This document shows, one piece after another, positions 32,882 to 42,420 of a stretch of DNA of 55,147 bases. The notes below the pieces were generated by a model, which was not told the origin of the DNA, searched no databases, and saw only the letters and a program-made list of their open reading frames with translations. Within the stretch, counting starts at the first letter, position 1; the number at the start of each line of letters is the position of its first letter. The position numbers and the translations under genes were made by a program. Source of the DNA: Porphyromonadaceae bacterium. Lineage in GTDB: Bacteria; Bacteroidota; Bacteroidia; Bacteroidales; Dysgonomonadaceae. The stretch lies in the NCBI GenBank assembly GCA_021372865.1, contig JAJFTO010000010.1, positions 1-55,147 on the forward strand, written 5' to 3'.

Positions 32882-34732
32882 TCAACGCGGCCGGTACCCA
32901 AGCAGTCTCATGCCATTCAGAATAACCACCAGGATACTCAATTCGTGCACCAGCATACCCACCGACATACTCACCCATTCGCTGAATAACAGGCCGGCCA
33001 GTAAGATGAATACCACACCTACCGCAATCGCAATATTTTGTTTCATGTTGATTGCCATGGCCCTGGTCAGTCCCAAGGCATGCGGCAGAAGGCTGAAGTC
33101 GGAATTCACCAACGCCACATCCGATGTTTCTATGGCCACATCCGTGCCGTTGCCCATGGCGATGCCTACGTCGGCCAGTGCAAGCGAGGGACTGTCGTTG
33201 ATACCGTCACCCACAAAGGTTACGGTCCAGCCCTCTTTTTTTAACTTCTTGATATAAGTAGCCTTGTCTTTCGGTAACATGTGTCCGTGCGCTTCTGTCA
33301 GTCCGAGTTCGCGACTCACCAAGTCTACCGTTCCCTGGTTGTCCCCCGAGAGCACGACGAGGTTCTTAATACCCAGTTTCCTCAATCGCTGAAGGTCATC
33401 CCTTACTCCCTTCCGGATGGGATCCCGCACACCCATTAATACCTTCAGGACACCATCGACCGACGTCAATACGAGCGAATTGCCGGACTTGACCAGATGC
33501 GTTATATCGGCCCGGATCTTTTCATTTAACAGTACCTGCTCCCGCTCCATCAAAGCCAAGTTGCCCACAGCCACACGATGTCCGTTTACTTCGGCTGTGA
33601 TCCCTCCTCCTTTCACCACTTCGGTATTTTGCACCGGTGAGAAAGTGGTTTCTCCGATTTCTTCCAGTACAGCCCGGGCCAGTGGATGATCCGATTCCCG
33701 TTCGAGGCTGGCCAGATAGCCCATCACCTCCTCCTTGTCGCTGGCATAAAATATTGTTTTTGAAACCGAGGGATTACCAATGGTCAGTGTGCCCGTCTTA
33801 TCGAAAACCATGGTGTCGGTGCGACTAAAATCCCGGATGATCTCGCTTCCTTTTAACAGGATGCCATGACGTGCACCATTTCCGATACCTGCTACATTGG
33901 ATACAGGCACGCCAATTACCAGTGCACCGGGGCAACCGAGTACCAATATGGTGATGGCCAGTTCAAAGTTGCCTGTGAACAACCAGACTACAAATGCAAG
34001 TACCAGTACTCCCGGCGTGTAATATTTTGAAAAACGGTCGATAAAGCGTTCTGCTTCCGATTTTGAATCCTGGGCTTCTTCCACCAGCTCGATGATCCGG
34101 CCGAATGTGGTATCTTCCCCCACCCTGTCAGCCATTATCTGGAGGGTACCGTTTTCCAGTATTGTCCCGGCATAGACATTTGCATCCTTTTCTTTCCTTA
34201 CCTGGATGGATTCTCCTGTAATACCGGCCTCATTGACGTGGCCGCCACCGCTCAGGACCCTGCCATCTACGGGTACTTTGGCGCCGGCCTTTACCAGCAA
34301 TACATTCCCCACAGCTACCTCTTCGATACCTACTTCATGGAAGCTGCCATCGGCTGACAGTTTCAATGCACTTTCAGGCGCCATCTCCGTAAGTTCCCTG
34401 ATGGCAGATCGTGTTTTGTTCAAGGTGCGTTGTTCCAGCCAGGACCCGAAAAGGAACAGGAAAGTGACGATGGCCGATTCTTCGTACTCCCGGATCACGA
34501 ATGCTCCGATTACGGCAATGGTGACCAGTAGGTCGATGCTGACAACCTTCACCCGCAAAGCCTGATAAGTCTGGATGGCGATAGGTGCCGTACCCAGTAT
34601 GGAGGCGATGATCAGCGGCCAGATAAACAGATCGGCGTCTCCCGTAATCCATTTGCTTATATAAGCGAAGGCGATCAGGATGGCACTGATCAATGTGATC
34701 CGATTTTTATTTTTCAATATCGTTTGTTGCAT
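32882..34732 (-). CDS. P1B-type heavy-metal-translocating ATPase
   Basis: About 616 aa. Visible P-type motifs in order: actuator TGES (GITGESIQV), phosphorylation DKTGTLT (MVFDKTGTLTIGNP), HP motif in SDHPLARAVLEE, hinge GDGINDSPSLALADVG. The transmembrane metal site reads LGCPGALVIGVP, that is CPG rather than the usual CPC, and the last helices carry HELSILVVILNGMRLL. No N-terminal HMA domain; one is encoded separately just downstream. The ATG at 34732 is preferred over an upstream start at 34816 because the promoter box (34764-34771) and a 24-bp dyad (34789-34812) lie between them. Exports a soft or transition metal; specificity open. Confidence 0.93.
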   Translation of the reverse strand: MQQTILKNKNRITLISAILIAFAYISKWITGDADLFIWPLIIASILGTAPIAIQTYQALRVKVVSIDLLVTIAVIGAFVIREYEESAIVTFLFLFGSWLEQRTLNKTRSAIRELTEMAPESALKLSADGSFHEVGIEEVAVGNVLLVKAGAKVPVDGRVLSGGGHVNEAGITGESIQVRKEKDANVYAGTILENGTLQIMADRVGEDTTFGRIIELVEEAQDSKSEAERFIDRFSKYYTPGVLVLAFVVWLFTGNFELAITILVLGCPGALVIGVPVSNVAGIGNGARHGILLKGSEIIRDFSRTDTMVFDKTGTLTIGNPSVSKTIFYASDKEEVMGYLASLERESDHPLARAVLEEIGETTFSPVQNTEVVKGGGITAEVNGHRVAVGNLALMEREQVLLNEKIRADITHLVKSGNSLVLTSVDGVLKVLMGVRDPIRKGVRDDLQRLRKLGIKNLVVLSGDNQGTVDLVSRELGLTEAHGHMLPKDKATYIKKLKKEGWTVTFVGDGINDSPSLALADVGIAMGNGTDVAIETSDVALVNSDFSLLPHALGLTRAMAINMKQNIAIAVGVVFILLAGLLFSEWVSMSVGMLVHELSILVVILNGMRLLGYRPR

Positions 34733-34763
34733 AACTTCTTTTGTACCCTTCGTTTTTGTATGA

Positions 34764-34771
34764 CAAAGGTA
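34764..34771 (-). promoter_or_regulatory. promoter -7 box of the P1B-ATPase gene
   Basis: On the minus strand TACCTTTG matches TAnnTTTG, about 32 bp before the preferred ATG. No good TTTG lies at the expected -33 position, which fits a promoter needing an activator bound at the adjacent dyad. Confidence 0.55.
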
Positions 34772-34788
34772 CCCGCAACAAACCCTGA

Positions 34789-34812
34789 GAACTGTCACCC
34801 TGGCGACAGTTC
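34789..34812. promoter_or_regulatory. 24-bp dyad operator upstream of the P1B-ATPase gene
   Basis: Arms GAACTGTC (34789-34796) and GACAGTTC (34805-34812) are perfectly inverted and the 8-nt centre ACCCTGGC adds two more symmetric pairs, so 20 of 24 bases are symmetric. It lies 17 nt upstream of the -7 box, a typical position for a metal- or stress-responsive activator. The regulator is not in this window. Confidence 0.7.
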
Positions 34813-34847
34813 CCATATTTTCAGGTAGTTTAACTTTTAAGACAGAG

Positions 34848-36386
34848 TCAGTGGAGGTGGTTTAGTTTAAAATAATTGAAGACAGCCGGTTCGTCGGGTT
34901 TCCCCCTGTGGATCAAACCCGGACGTGCAACCCTGTCCCAACGGACCAGAAAAGAACCTTTCAGCGGCGTATTGCTCACCCGGCTCCAGCTTTTGCCATC
35001 AGGACTATGAAAAAAGGCAAGCATACATCCATCCCTTACCTCAATTTTTAAAAAAGGATTTACATTCTCCGTCTCTGAACGAAACAGAGTGGTTTCTTTA
35101 CCTCCTTTCACGCTTTTCACGATCAGTGAGTTATGTTGTATTCCCAAGGCAATCATATTCTGATCGTCGCCATACAGGGTCAACCCTTTCAGACTGCCAT
35201 TTGTGTTACCGATTTGGGTTTCGTAGCTGTAGTGGGTACTCTGCGGGCGCAGACAGAGTACCGTGCCCTGTTTGACACCCGCCTTCACAACACCGGCCAA
35301 TGTCAGCAGACCGGATTTTTGTGATAAGCGAATGTCACTGCAAGGATAATTCCAGGTCCAGTCGACCTTCAACGTTTTACCGGAGAAGTCGTCGCTGAAA
35401 TCCGACAGGGGCAACTGCGCAGTACCTGCAAAAGGAAGCGGTTGTCTGATTGTGGCATGTTTGCCGGACTTGAATGCCAGCCAGCCATCATCGGTACCGA
35501 TCAGTTCATGCAGGATAGGCTGACGGCCCATATAGAAAGCGTCACCCGACTGATAACCATGGCTCAGGTAGAACATCCGGCCATCGGGTACCTTTACCGC
35601 CGTGCCATGCCCGCAGGAAAGAAAATCGCCATTACCCCCCGAAAGGATGGGGTTTCCTGAATATTTTTCATAGGGTCCACGGAAGTTTTTTGCACGTGCC
35701 ACACGTACATCATAGTCGCTGGAGGGACCACAACAGCTCTTTGCCGAATAAATAATGTAATAATAATCTCCCTTTTTAAAATGATATTGTCCTTCCAGAC
35801 CGATTCGCTCTTCGTCTTTTAACAAGGTGAAAGGTTCTCCTACGAGCTGCAATCCGTCGTCCGACAATCTGCTACCCAGCAGTTCGATAGGACGCCGGTC
35901 GAGGCCGTATGCTTTCCAGGACACAAATAACTGTCCCTCATCGTCGAACACAAAGGCATCAATTGCTTCCGTACCCAGCTCAATCAGGGGGCCATGATCG
36001 GTAAATTTCAGTGAGGTCCCATTAGCTGTGGCCACGCCGATATAAGATGTATTGTCAGATTTTCTGCGGGCCGTATAATAGCAGTACATGGTTCCTTGAT
36101 GATAATACAACTCGGGTGCCCAAAATGAATGAGAGGTCCATGAAGGTTTTTTGTTGAAAACATGCCCTGCCTGCTTCCAGTTAATCAGATCGGTGGAAGT
36201 AAATATGGGATAAAAGGGAGCCCATTCCGACGACGTCGCCGTCGCATAATAGATGTCTCCCACTCTGATCACAGAAGGGTCGGCCATGTCACCCCTGATT
36301 ACAGGATTTTCAAAAACAGCATTTTCCTGCGCAACAACATACGACAGGATAAAGACAGATACAATGAGAAGGCACATTTTTTTCAT
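34848..36386 (-). CDS. GH43-family glycoside hydrolase, secreted
   Basis: About 512 aa. The first frame codon is GTG (36389) but the ATG at 36386 is likelier, directly before a signal peptide (CLLIVSVFILSYVVAQ). The N-terminal five-bladed propeller (to ~residue 320) shows the three GH43 acids: Asp in RGDMADPSVIRVGDIYY, Asp in GTEAIDAFVFDDEG and Glu in RIGLEGQYHFKKGDYYY. The C-terminal ~190 residues form a beta-sandwich of the type often fused to GH43 (WTWNYPCSDIRLS, GSFLVRWDRVARPGLIHRG). Family activities include beta-xylosidase and alpha-arabinofuranosidase; which applies is unknown. It lies 117 bp after eno on the same strand, with a terminator between, so it is a separate unit. Confidence 0.93.
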   Translation of the reverse strand: MKKMCLLIVSVFILSYVVAQENAVFENPVIRGDMADPSVIRVGDIYYATATSSEWAPFYPIFTSTDLINWKQAGHVFNKKPSWTSHSFWAPELYYHQGTMYCYYTARRKSDNTSYIGVATANGTSLKFTDHGPLIELGTEAIDAFVFDDEGQLFVSWKAYGLDRRPIELLGSRLSDDGLQLVGEPFTLLKDEERIGLEGQYHFKKGDYYYIIYSAKSCCGPSSDYDVRVARAKNFRGPYEKYSGNPILSGGNGDFLSCGHGTAVKVPDGRMFYLSHGYQSGDAFYMGRQPILHELIGTDDGWLAFKSGKHATIRQPLPFAGTAQLPLSDFSDDFSGKTLKVDWTWNYPCSDIRLSQKSGLLTLAGVVKAGVKQGTVLCLRPQSTHYSYETQIGNTNGSLKGLTLYGDDQNMIALGIQHNSLIVKSVKGGKETTLFRSETENVNPFLKIEVRDGCMLAFFHSPDGKSWSRVSNTPLKGSFLVRWDRVARPGLIHRGKPDEPAVFNYFKLNHLH

Positions 36387-36451
36387 CACACAGCATTTAG
36401 TTATCCAATTACAAAGCTAACAAAAATAGGTTTAACAAAGCAGCCGGCCAT

Positions 36452-36477
36452 AAAAAAAGCCACCCCGGAGGATGGCT
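36452..36477 (-). terminator. rho-independent terminator after eno
   Basis: On the minus strand AGCCATCC pairs with GGGTGGCT (one U-G wobble that is a mismatch on the plus strand, so orientation is clear) and is followed by seven T residues. It lies 26 bp past the eno stop. Confidence 0.85.
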
Positions 36478-36502
36478 CTTGTAGTATGTATCAGAAAAAT
36501 TG

Positions 36503-37798
<1,296 letters not shown>

Positions 37799-37876
37799 TT
37801 ATATAAAATGAATGATTCCCTATTTACCTAAACTGCAATCTGATACCGATGGAAGAATCCTCCGGACATTCTCACA

Positions 37877-37884
37877 CAAAGATA
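37877..37884 (-). promoter_or_regulatory. promoter -7 box of eno
   Basis: Minus-strand TATCTTTG fits TAnnTTTG exactly, 91 bp before the eno ATG, giving an ~85-nt leader. A -33 TTTG is not obvious. Confidence 0.5.
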
Positions 37885-37962
37885 CATATTTTTTGTTAAA
37901 CAGTCCATTTGAAGAAGAGAAAGTTGGCTTAAATATGAATAAACACAAAAGAATTGCTTCGC

Positions 37963-38571
37963 TTAGGCGGCTGCTCCATTTACTGTGGCAATGAGTGCAC
38001 TCAGGTTTGAAGTAAGGAGTTTTACCGAAATGGCCATAAGGATGACTCCGAAGAATTTACGCAGGATGTAGGCCCCGCTTTCGCCCAGTATCCGCTTCAC
38101 GATATCCAGATATCTCAGTACCAGATACACGATGATGAGATTTAGAATCAATGCGATGATTATATTCAACGCATGGTATTCAGCCCGCATGGAAAGTAGT
38201 GTGGTAAAGCTTCCAGGCCCGGCAATCAGCGGAAAGACCACAGGAAAAAGCGTGGATGAATTGTCGGGGTTGGTATTGTCGTTTTTAAATATTTCCACGC
38301 CAAAGATCATCTCGATAGAAAGTATGAGCAGCACCACTGCGCCGGCGACGGCAAATGCGGAAACATCGAGTTGAAACAGTTTTAATATCCATTCTCCAAC
38401 AAAGAGGAAACCTATCAGGATGATGAGTGAATAGAGCGCCGCTTTTTCCGGATGGATGGTTTTGTCCTGGCTTTTCAGGTTCAAAAAAATAGGGACCGAT
38501 CCCGTTACATCGATGATGGCAAACAGAACCAGAAAAGCACTTACAATTTCTAAAATATTAAATGTCCACAT
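37963..38571 (-). CDS. MarC-family integral membrane protein
   Basis: 202 aa with six predicted transmembrane helices. Family pattern: a first helix followed by DVTGSVPIFLNLKSQ (residues ~20-35), a second pair with SIEMIFG, a central LFPVVFPLIAGPGSFTTLLSM and the last helices IVYLVLRYLDIVKRI and FFGVILMAISVKLLTSNL. MarC proteins were once linked to multiple antibiotic resistance, but that role was not confirmed; their substrate is unknown. Start ATG 38571. The stop is 176 bp from the eno start on the same strand; probably its own unit. Confidence 0.93.
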   Translation of the reverse strand: MWTFNILEIVSAFLVLFAIIDVTGSVPIFLNLKSQDKTIHPEKAALYSLIILIGFLFVGEWILKLFQLDVSAFAVAGAVVLLILSIEMIFGVEIFKNDNTNPDNSSTLFPVVFPLIAGPGSFTTLLSMRAEYHALNIIIALILNLIIVYLVLRYLDIVKRILGESGAYILRKFFGVILMAISVKLLTSNLSALIATVNGAAA

Positions 38572-38659
38572 AACGAAGGTCGATTTAGAATAATGACACG
38601 ATTCGCTTTCTTTTTGTATGCAAAAATACGAAATTTCAAGGTGGTTGCCAAATATAAAA

Positions 38660-39841
38660 TTAATATTTGTCAGCCACCGCGCTGATCTTTACATAAGGGA
38701 AAGGAACTGGATGCACAAAATTCAGGAATTTGACGATTCTGAATGCTGAGAAATGATGAAAAAAACGTTTCCTAAATGCTGCCAGGGAGGCACTGTTGTT
38801 GTTACAGTCGGCGACATCATCCAGAAATTTCACATCATCCAGGAAGCGCCGAAGGGCAGGATGCAGATCTGCGATGAGTTCTCCTGCCTGTTTTGCGTTT
38901 TTTTTGAAAAATGCATCCTTTCTGTCAAACAACTGTTTTAATACTTCAAAAGCATCCGGGGAATACACACTCAGTTCATCTCCCGTTTCGTTCAGTATCT
39001 TTTGCAGTGCAGGGCCGGTACCAAAGGGCACACGGTCAGAATAACGGGCAAGGGGACAGACACACACCTCACTGAGTTCCTCTATCCCACCCAGGGAAAA
39101 CACCTTATGCAGAAAATAAAAATCTTCACCGCCCTGCTGGCGTCCCATACCACCCACCCGTACATATGCATCGGCTGTCACGGCAAACGCAGAACCAATG
39201 GTGTGAAAATACCATGGAAATCCGGTGGACCGCAGCATCGCGCGATAATAGTGGAGGTAGTCCTCATATTGCCTCATCGCCCTTTCCAGTATCGGATTAT
39301 CTTCTTCTACCCGATGATAGAAAGGATGCACAGTGGCATTTAACCGGTCATTGCCCAGGAAAGCCGTACTGATGGCGGAAAGGAAATTTTCGGATACCGT
39401 GCAGTCGGCATCCAGTGACACAATCACCCCATTTGATTTGTCGTGGAGGAGGAAATGTTCCACGGCCAGGTCCATTCCAATTTTTCGTGCCAGCCCCACT
39501 CCTGCATGTTTTCGGGGTAATTCCTCAAACAATAATGGCAGAAACTGTCGTTGGTCGCTGTTATTTATTGCTGCAAATTCTCTGACTTGTTTGAATGATG
39601 TACGGTTTTGTAGGATACCTTCTTCGGTCGAACGTTCACTTGAATTGAAAACGATCACCGTTCCAATCCTGACTTCCGGTAAAGCGGCCTCCAGCAGACT
39701 CTGCAACGTAGTGAACAGACCCGGTTCGTTGTAGCAGGGTATCACAACCACCATATCAGCGGAAAATTCCGGAGAAAAGGACGCGACCCTGTACTCAGGT
39801 TTTTGCCTTTCGATATATGCATTCCAGTTTTTCCGGTTCAT
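38660..39841 (-). CDS. family 2 glycosyltransferase
   Basis: 393 aa, cytoplasmic, without clear membrane helices. GT-A fold signs: DMVVVIPCYNEPGLFTTLQSLLEA (residues ~29-52), NGVIVSLDADCTVSENFL with the DxD-type metal motif (~residue 143), and an acceptor-region GGEDFYFLHKVFSLGGI (~residue 235; the ED pair supplies the likely catalytic base). Donor and acceptor are unknown. The C-terminal ~100 residues are family-specific. Start ATG 39841. It lies 97 bp after the Skp-like gene on the same strand; functional connection to envelope biogenesis is plausible but not shown. Confidence 0.9.
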   Translation of the reverse strand: MNRKNWNAYIERQKPEYRVASFSPEFSADMVVVIPCYNEPGLFTTLQSLLEAALPEVRIGTVIVFNSSERSTEEGILQNRTSFKQVREFAAINNSDQRQFLPLLFEELPRKHAGVGLARKIGMDLAVEHFLLHDKSNGVIVSLDADCTVSENFLSAISTAFLGNDRLNATVHPFYHRVEEDNPILERAMRQYEDYLHYYRAMLRSTGFPWYFHTIGSAFAVTADAYVRVGGMGRQQGGEDFYFLHKVFSLGGIEELSEVCVCPLARYSDRVPFGTGPALQKILNETGDELSVYSPDAFEVLKQLFDRKDAFFKKNAKQAGELIADLHPALRRFLDDVKFLDDVADCNNNSASLAAFRKRFFHHFSAFRIVKFLNFVHPVPFPYVKISAVADKY

Positions 39842-39938
39842 GAAAGGAATGTTTGAAAAGTGAATGAGATGGATGTAAACCGAACAAGGGCTCTTTTTCC
39901 AAAGAACCCTTTCTTATAAATCAAAAAACAGCAATACT

Positions 39939-40583
39939 TTATTTCTTGCCGGTCTTGCCGGCAGCCGTTGCGGTAGCAGGGCCATATTTGCTGTTAAGGA
40001 ATTCAACTACCTCGGACGTAATGTCATATTTATCATCGGCATAAAGCACGGTGCTTGTCGTCCGGTTACTGAAAATGATTTCGTAATGCTTATCCGCGTT
40101 GAATTCTTTCATTCTGGCCTTGATGGTGTCTTCCATCTGCAGGTTCAGCTTCTGCTGTTCCAGCATAAACTCCTGCGACAACCGGTCTGCCAGTTGCTGG
40201 TACTCCTGGTTCATCTGTACGATGCGCTCCTGTTCCTGCTGTGCTCTTTCCTGACTCAAAAAGGCGTTGTTACGCAACTTCCGATCAAATTCCTGTGCTG
40301 CTGAATTGATCTGGCTTTGTCTTTGATTCAACGTCGCCCGTGTGCTTTCTTCTTTTCTCAACAAAGATTCATTGAGGTCTTTCGCAAAATTATAATTGGT
40401 CAGCAGGGAATCCACATTTACATAAGCAACGGGCAATGTAACAGAGGAGTCGTTCAATAAAACAGAAAGACCTTTTCCGGCGTCTCCGTTCACGGAAGAT
40501 TTAGAGGTAAAATACAGGATGTAAAGAATAATTAACGCTACCGCCAGCACTCCGCTGACGATGTAAGGAGTAGAATTCTTCAT
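39939..40583 (-). CDS. OmpH/Skp-family periplasmic chaperone-like protein
   Basis: 214 aa. The N-terminal segment YIVSGVLAVALIILYILYF is an anchor or signal sequence. Residues ~50-165 contain VAYVNVDSLLTNYNFAKDLN followed by long charged heptads (RATLNQRQSQINSAAQEFDR, QEQERIVQMNQEYQQLADRL) typical of Skp coiled-coil tentacles. The C-terminal part returns to the core fold (YEIIFSNRTTSTVLYADDKY, a Skp-like beta segment). Skp holds unfolded outer-membrane proteins during transit. The uncleaved-looking hydrophobic stretch suggests a tethered variant (inference). It lies 11 bp after a conserved small membrane-protein gene, so they are co-transcribed. Start ATG 40583. Confidence 0.88.
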   Translation of the reverse strand: MKNSTPYIVSGVLAVALIILYILYFTSKSSVNGDAGKGLSVLLNDSSVTLPVAYVNVDSLLTNYNFAKDLNESLLRKEESTRATLNQRQSQINSAAQEFDRKLRNNAFLSQERAQQEQERIVQMNQEYQQLADRLSQEFMLEQQKLNLQMEDTIKARMKEFNADKHYEIIFSNRTTSTVLYADDKYDITSEVVEFLNSKYGPATATAAGKTGKK

Positions 40584-40594
40584 TTTTGGGAGAT

Positions 40595-40816
40595 TTATAA
40601 ATTTTCTGATTTCAATATTTTTTCAATGGGACTCTCTCTTCGGCTCATTTCGGCATCCTGTGATGTAGCACAATGGATCCCCCTGTCCTGCATCGGCTTA
40701 CTGTCGCCAATATGCAAACTGGGGAAACTGCCTTTTTTTGTAAAAAAGACCCGCACACCCATCAACAAAATGGCGATGAATAAGATAACGATGCCCAGGA
40801 TTAGTATTTTTAACAT
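40595..40816 (-). CDS. small single-pass membrane protein, conserved type in Bacteroidales
   Basis: 73 aa. One N-terminal transmembrane helix (ILILGIVILFIAILLMGVRV) followed by a soluble tail with a short motif SLHIGDSKPMQDRGIHCATS containing a single Cys. I recall this tail pattern from many Bacteroidales genomes, but no function is known to me. It is the first gene of a two-gene unit with the Skp-like chaperone (11-bp gap). Start ATG 40816; the predicted topology puts the tail in the cytoplasm or periplasm, undetermined. Confidence 0.8.
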   Translation of the reverse strand: MLKILILGIVILFIAILLMGVRVFFTKKGSFPSLHIGDSKPMQDRGIHCATSQDAEMSRRESPIEKILKSENL

Positions 40817-40957
40817 AATTCTCAGCTTTAATATGGCAAAGATAGTTTAATTAGACAATTAAACCACACGATTTCCCATTAAAGAAGCTAAATTTTTTTG
40901 CAGAACCGCTTTATTTCGTGTATTTTTATCGATTATAAATCTTCCAAAACAGAAAAT

Positions 40958-42412
40958 ATGACGATTAAAGATTTACAGCCTTATGCAATTTGGGGATACT
41001 TCCACGACATTACACAGATTCCGCGTCCCTCAAAGAAGGAGGAACGAATACTTGCCTGGCTGCTCGATTTTGCCAGGGAACACAATCTGGAAGCGAAGCA
41101 GGACAAAGCAGGCAACATCCTCATCACAAAACCGGCCACCGAAGGAAAGGAGCATGTTCCAACCCTGATTTTACAATCCCATGTGGATATGGTGTGTGAA
41201 AAGAATTCCGATGTGACACACGATTTCGACAATGACCCCATTGAAACCATCATTGACGGCGATTGGGTGAAAGCTAACGGAACAACATTGGGAGCCGACA
41301 ATGGCATTGGCGTTGCAGCTCAACTTGCCGTGCTGGCGGCCAACGACATAGCCCATGGAAAAATCGAGGCACTCTTTACCGTAGATGAAGAGACCGGGCT
41401 TACAGGAGCCAACGCACTCGGAAAAGATTTTCTTACCGGCAACATGCTCATCAACCTCGACACCGAGGAGGAAGGGGAAATATACATTGGATGTGCCGGA
41501 GGAAAAGGGACCAAAGCCTACTTTAAATACAAGGAAAAAGATGTACCGAAGAAATATTTCTGGTTTCACATCACGGTGAAAGGACTTCGTGGAGGTCATT
41601 CGGGAAGCGACATCGACAAGGGGCTTGGCAATGCCAACAAGATACTCGTCCGTTTTCTCCACTCTCTCACCCGGAAGAAATATGGTATGATCCTATCGGA
41701 GATTGCTGGCGGAAACCTCCACAATGCCATTCCCCGAGAAGCCCATGCCATTATCGGGATAAAGGAAAAATACAAGGAAGAAGTCAGGGTGAAGTTGAAT
41801 CTGTTCATCTCGAAGCTACAGGAAGAATTCAAACATACGGACCCCAACCTCGATATTCAACTGGAGTCGGTACAAATCCCGTCGAAGGTAATGAACAAGA
41901 GGGTGACCGAAAAACTGATTCTTGCACTGTATGCCTGTCCGCACGGGGTCATTGGGATGAGCCGCGACATAGAGGGGTTGGTTGAGACCTCCACCAATCT
42001 GGCATCGGTAAAGATACTGCCTAACCACCAGATAGAAGTAGGTACCAGCCAGCGTAGCTCCGTGAATTCGCAGAAAGAGTATGTGGTGAATATGGTTTCA
42101 TCGGTCTTTGAGCTGGCCGGTGCCAAAGTCACACACAACGAAGGTTATCCGGGCTGGCAGCCAAATACCGAGTCCGCGCTTTTGAAGTTCGCCGAGAAGG
42201 AGTACCAGTCGCTTTACAACCATGAAGCAAAGGTGAAAGCGATTCATGCCGGTCTGGAATGCGGGCTTTTTCTGGAAAAGTATCCCACCCTCGACATGAT
42301 CTCGATCGGACCCGACATGACGGATGTGCATTCACCGGATGAAAAGATAAAGATCTCTTCTGTTGCAAAATTCTGGGATTATCTGGTAAGAATACTGGAA
42401 TCGATAGAATAA
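40958..42412 (+). CDS. pepD: aminoacyl-histidine dipeptidase (PepD, M20 family)
   Basis: 484 aa, the usual length. Cleaves Xaa-His and other dipeptides using two zinc ions. M20 signatures: LILQSHVDMVCEKN (His ligand, ~residue 80), TTLGADNGIGVAAQL (Asp ligand, ~118), FTVDEETGLTGANALG (catalytic Glu, ~148), INLDTEEEGEIYIGCAGG and the lid-domain segment GLRGGHSGSDIDKG; a C-terminal His ligand lies in DVHSPDEKIKI. Cytoplasmic. The ATG at 40958 matches the family start (MTIKDLQPYAIWGYF); an upstream ATG at 40898 would lie in the AT-rich leader. The following lipoprotein gene starts 8 bp later, suggesting an operon. Confidence 0.97.
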   Translation: MTIKDLQPYAIWGYFHDITQIPRPSKKEERILAWLLDFAREHNLEAKQDKAGNILITKPATEGKEHVPTLILQSHVDMVCEKNSDVTHDFDNDPIETIIDGDWVKANGTTLGADNGIGVAAQLAVLAANDIAHGKIEALFTVDEETGLTGANALGKDFLTGNMLINLDTEEEGEIYIGCAGGKGTKAYFKYKEKDVPKKYFWFHITVKGLRGGHSGSDIDKGLGNANKILVRFLHSLTRKKYGMILSEIAGGNLHNAIPREAHAIIGIKEKYKEEVRVKLNLFISKLQEEFKHTDPNLDIQLESVQIPSKVMNKRVTEKLILALYACPHGVIGMSRDIEGLVETSTNLASVKILPNHQIEVGTSQRSSVNSQKEYVVNMVSSVFELAGAKVTHNEGYPGWQPNTESALLKFAEKEYQSLYNHEAKVKAIHAGLECGLFLEKYPTLDMISIGPDMTDVHSPDEKIKISSVAKFWDYLVRILESIE

Positions 42413-42420
42413 TAGATTTT

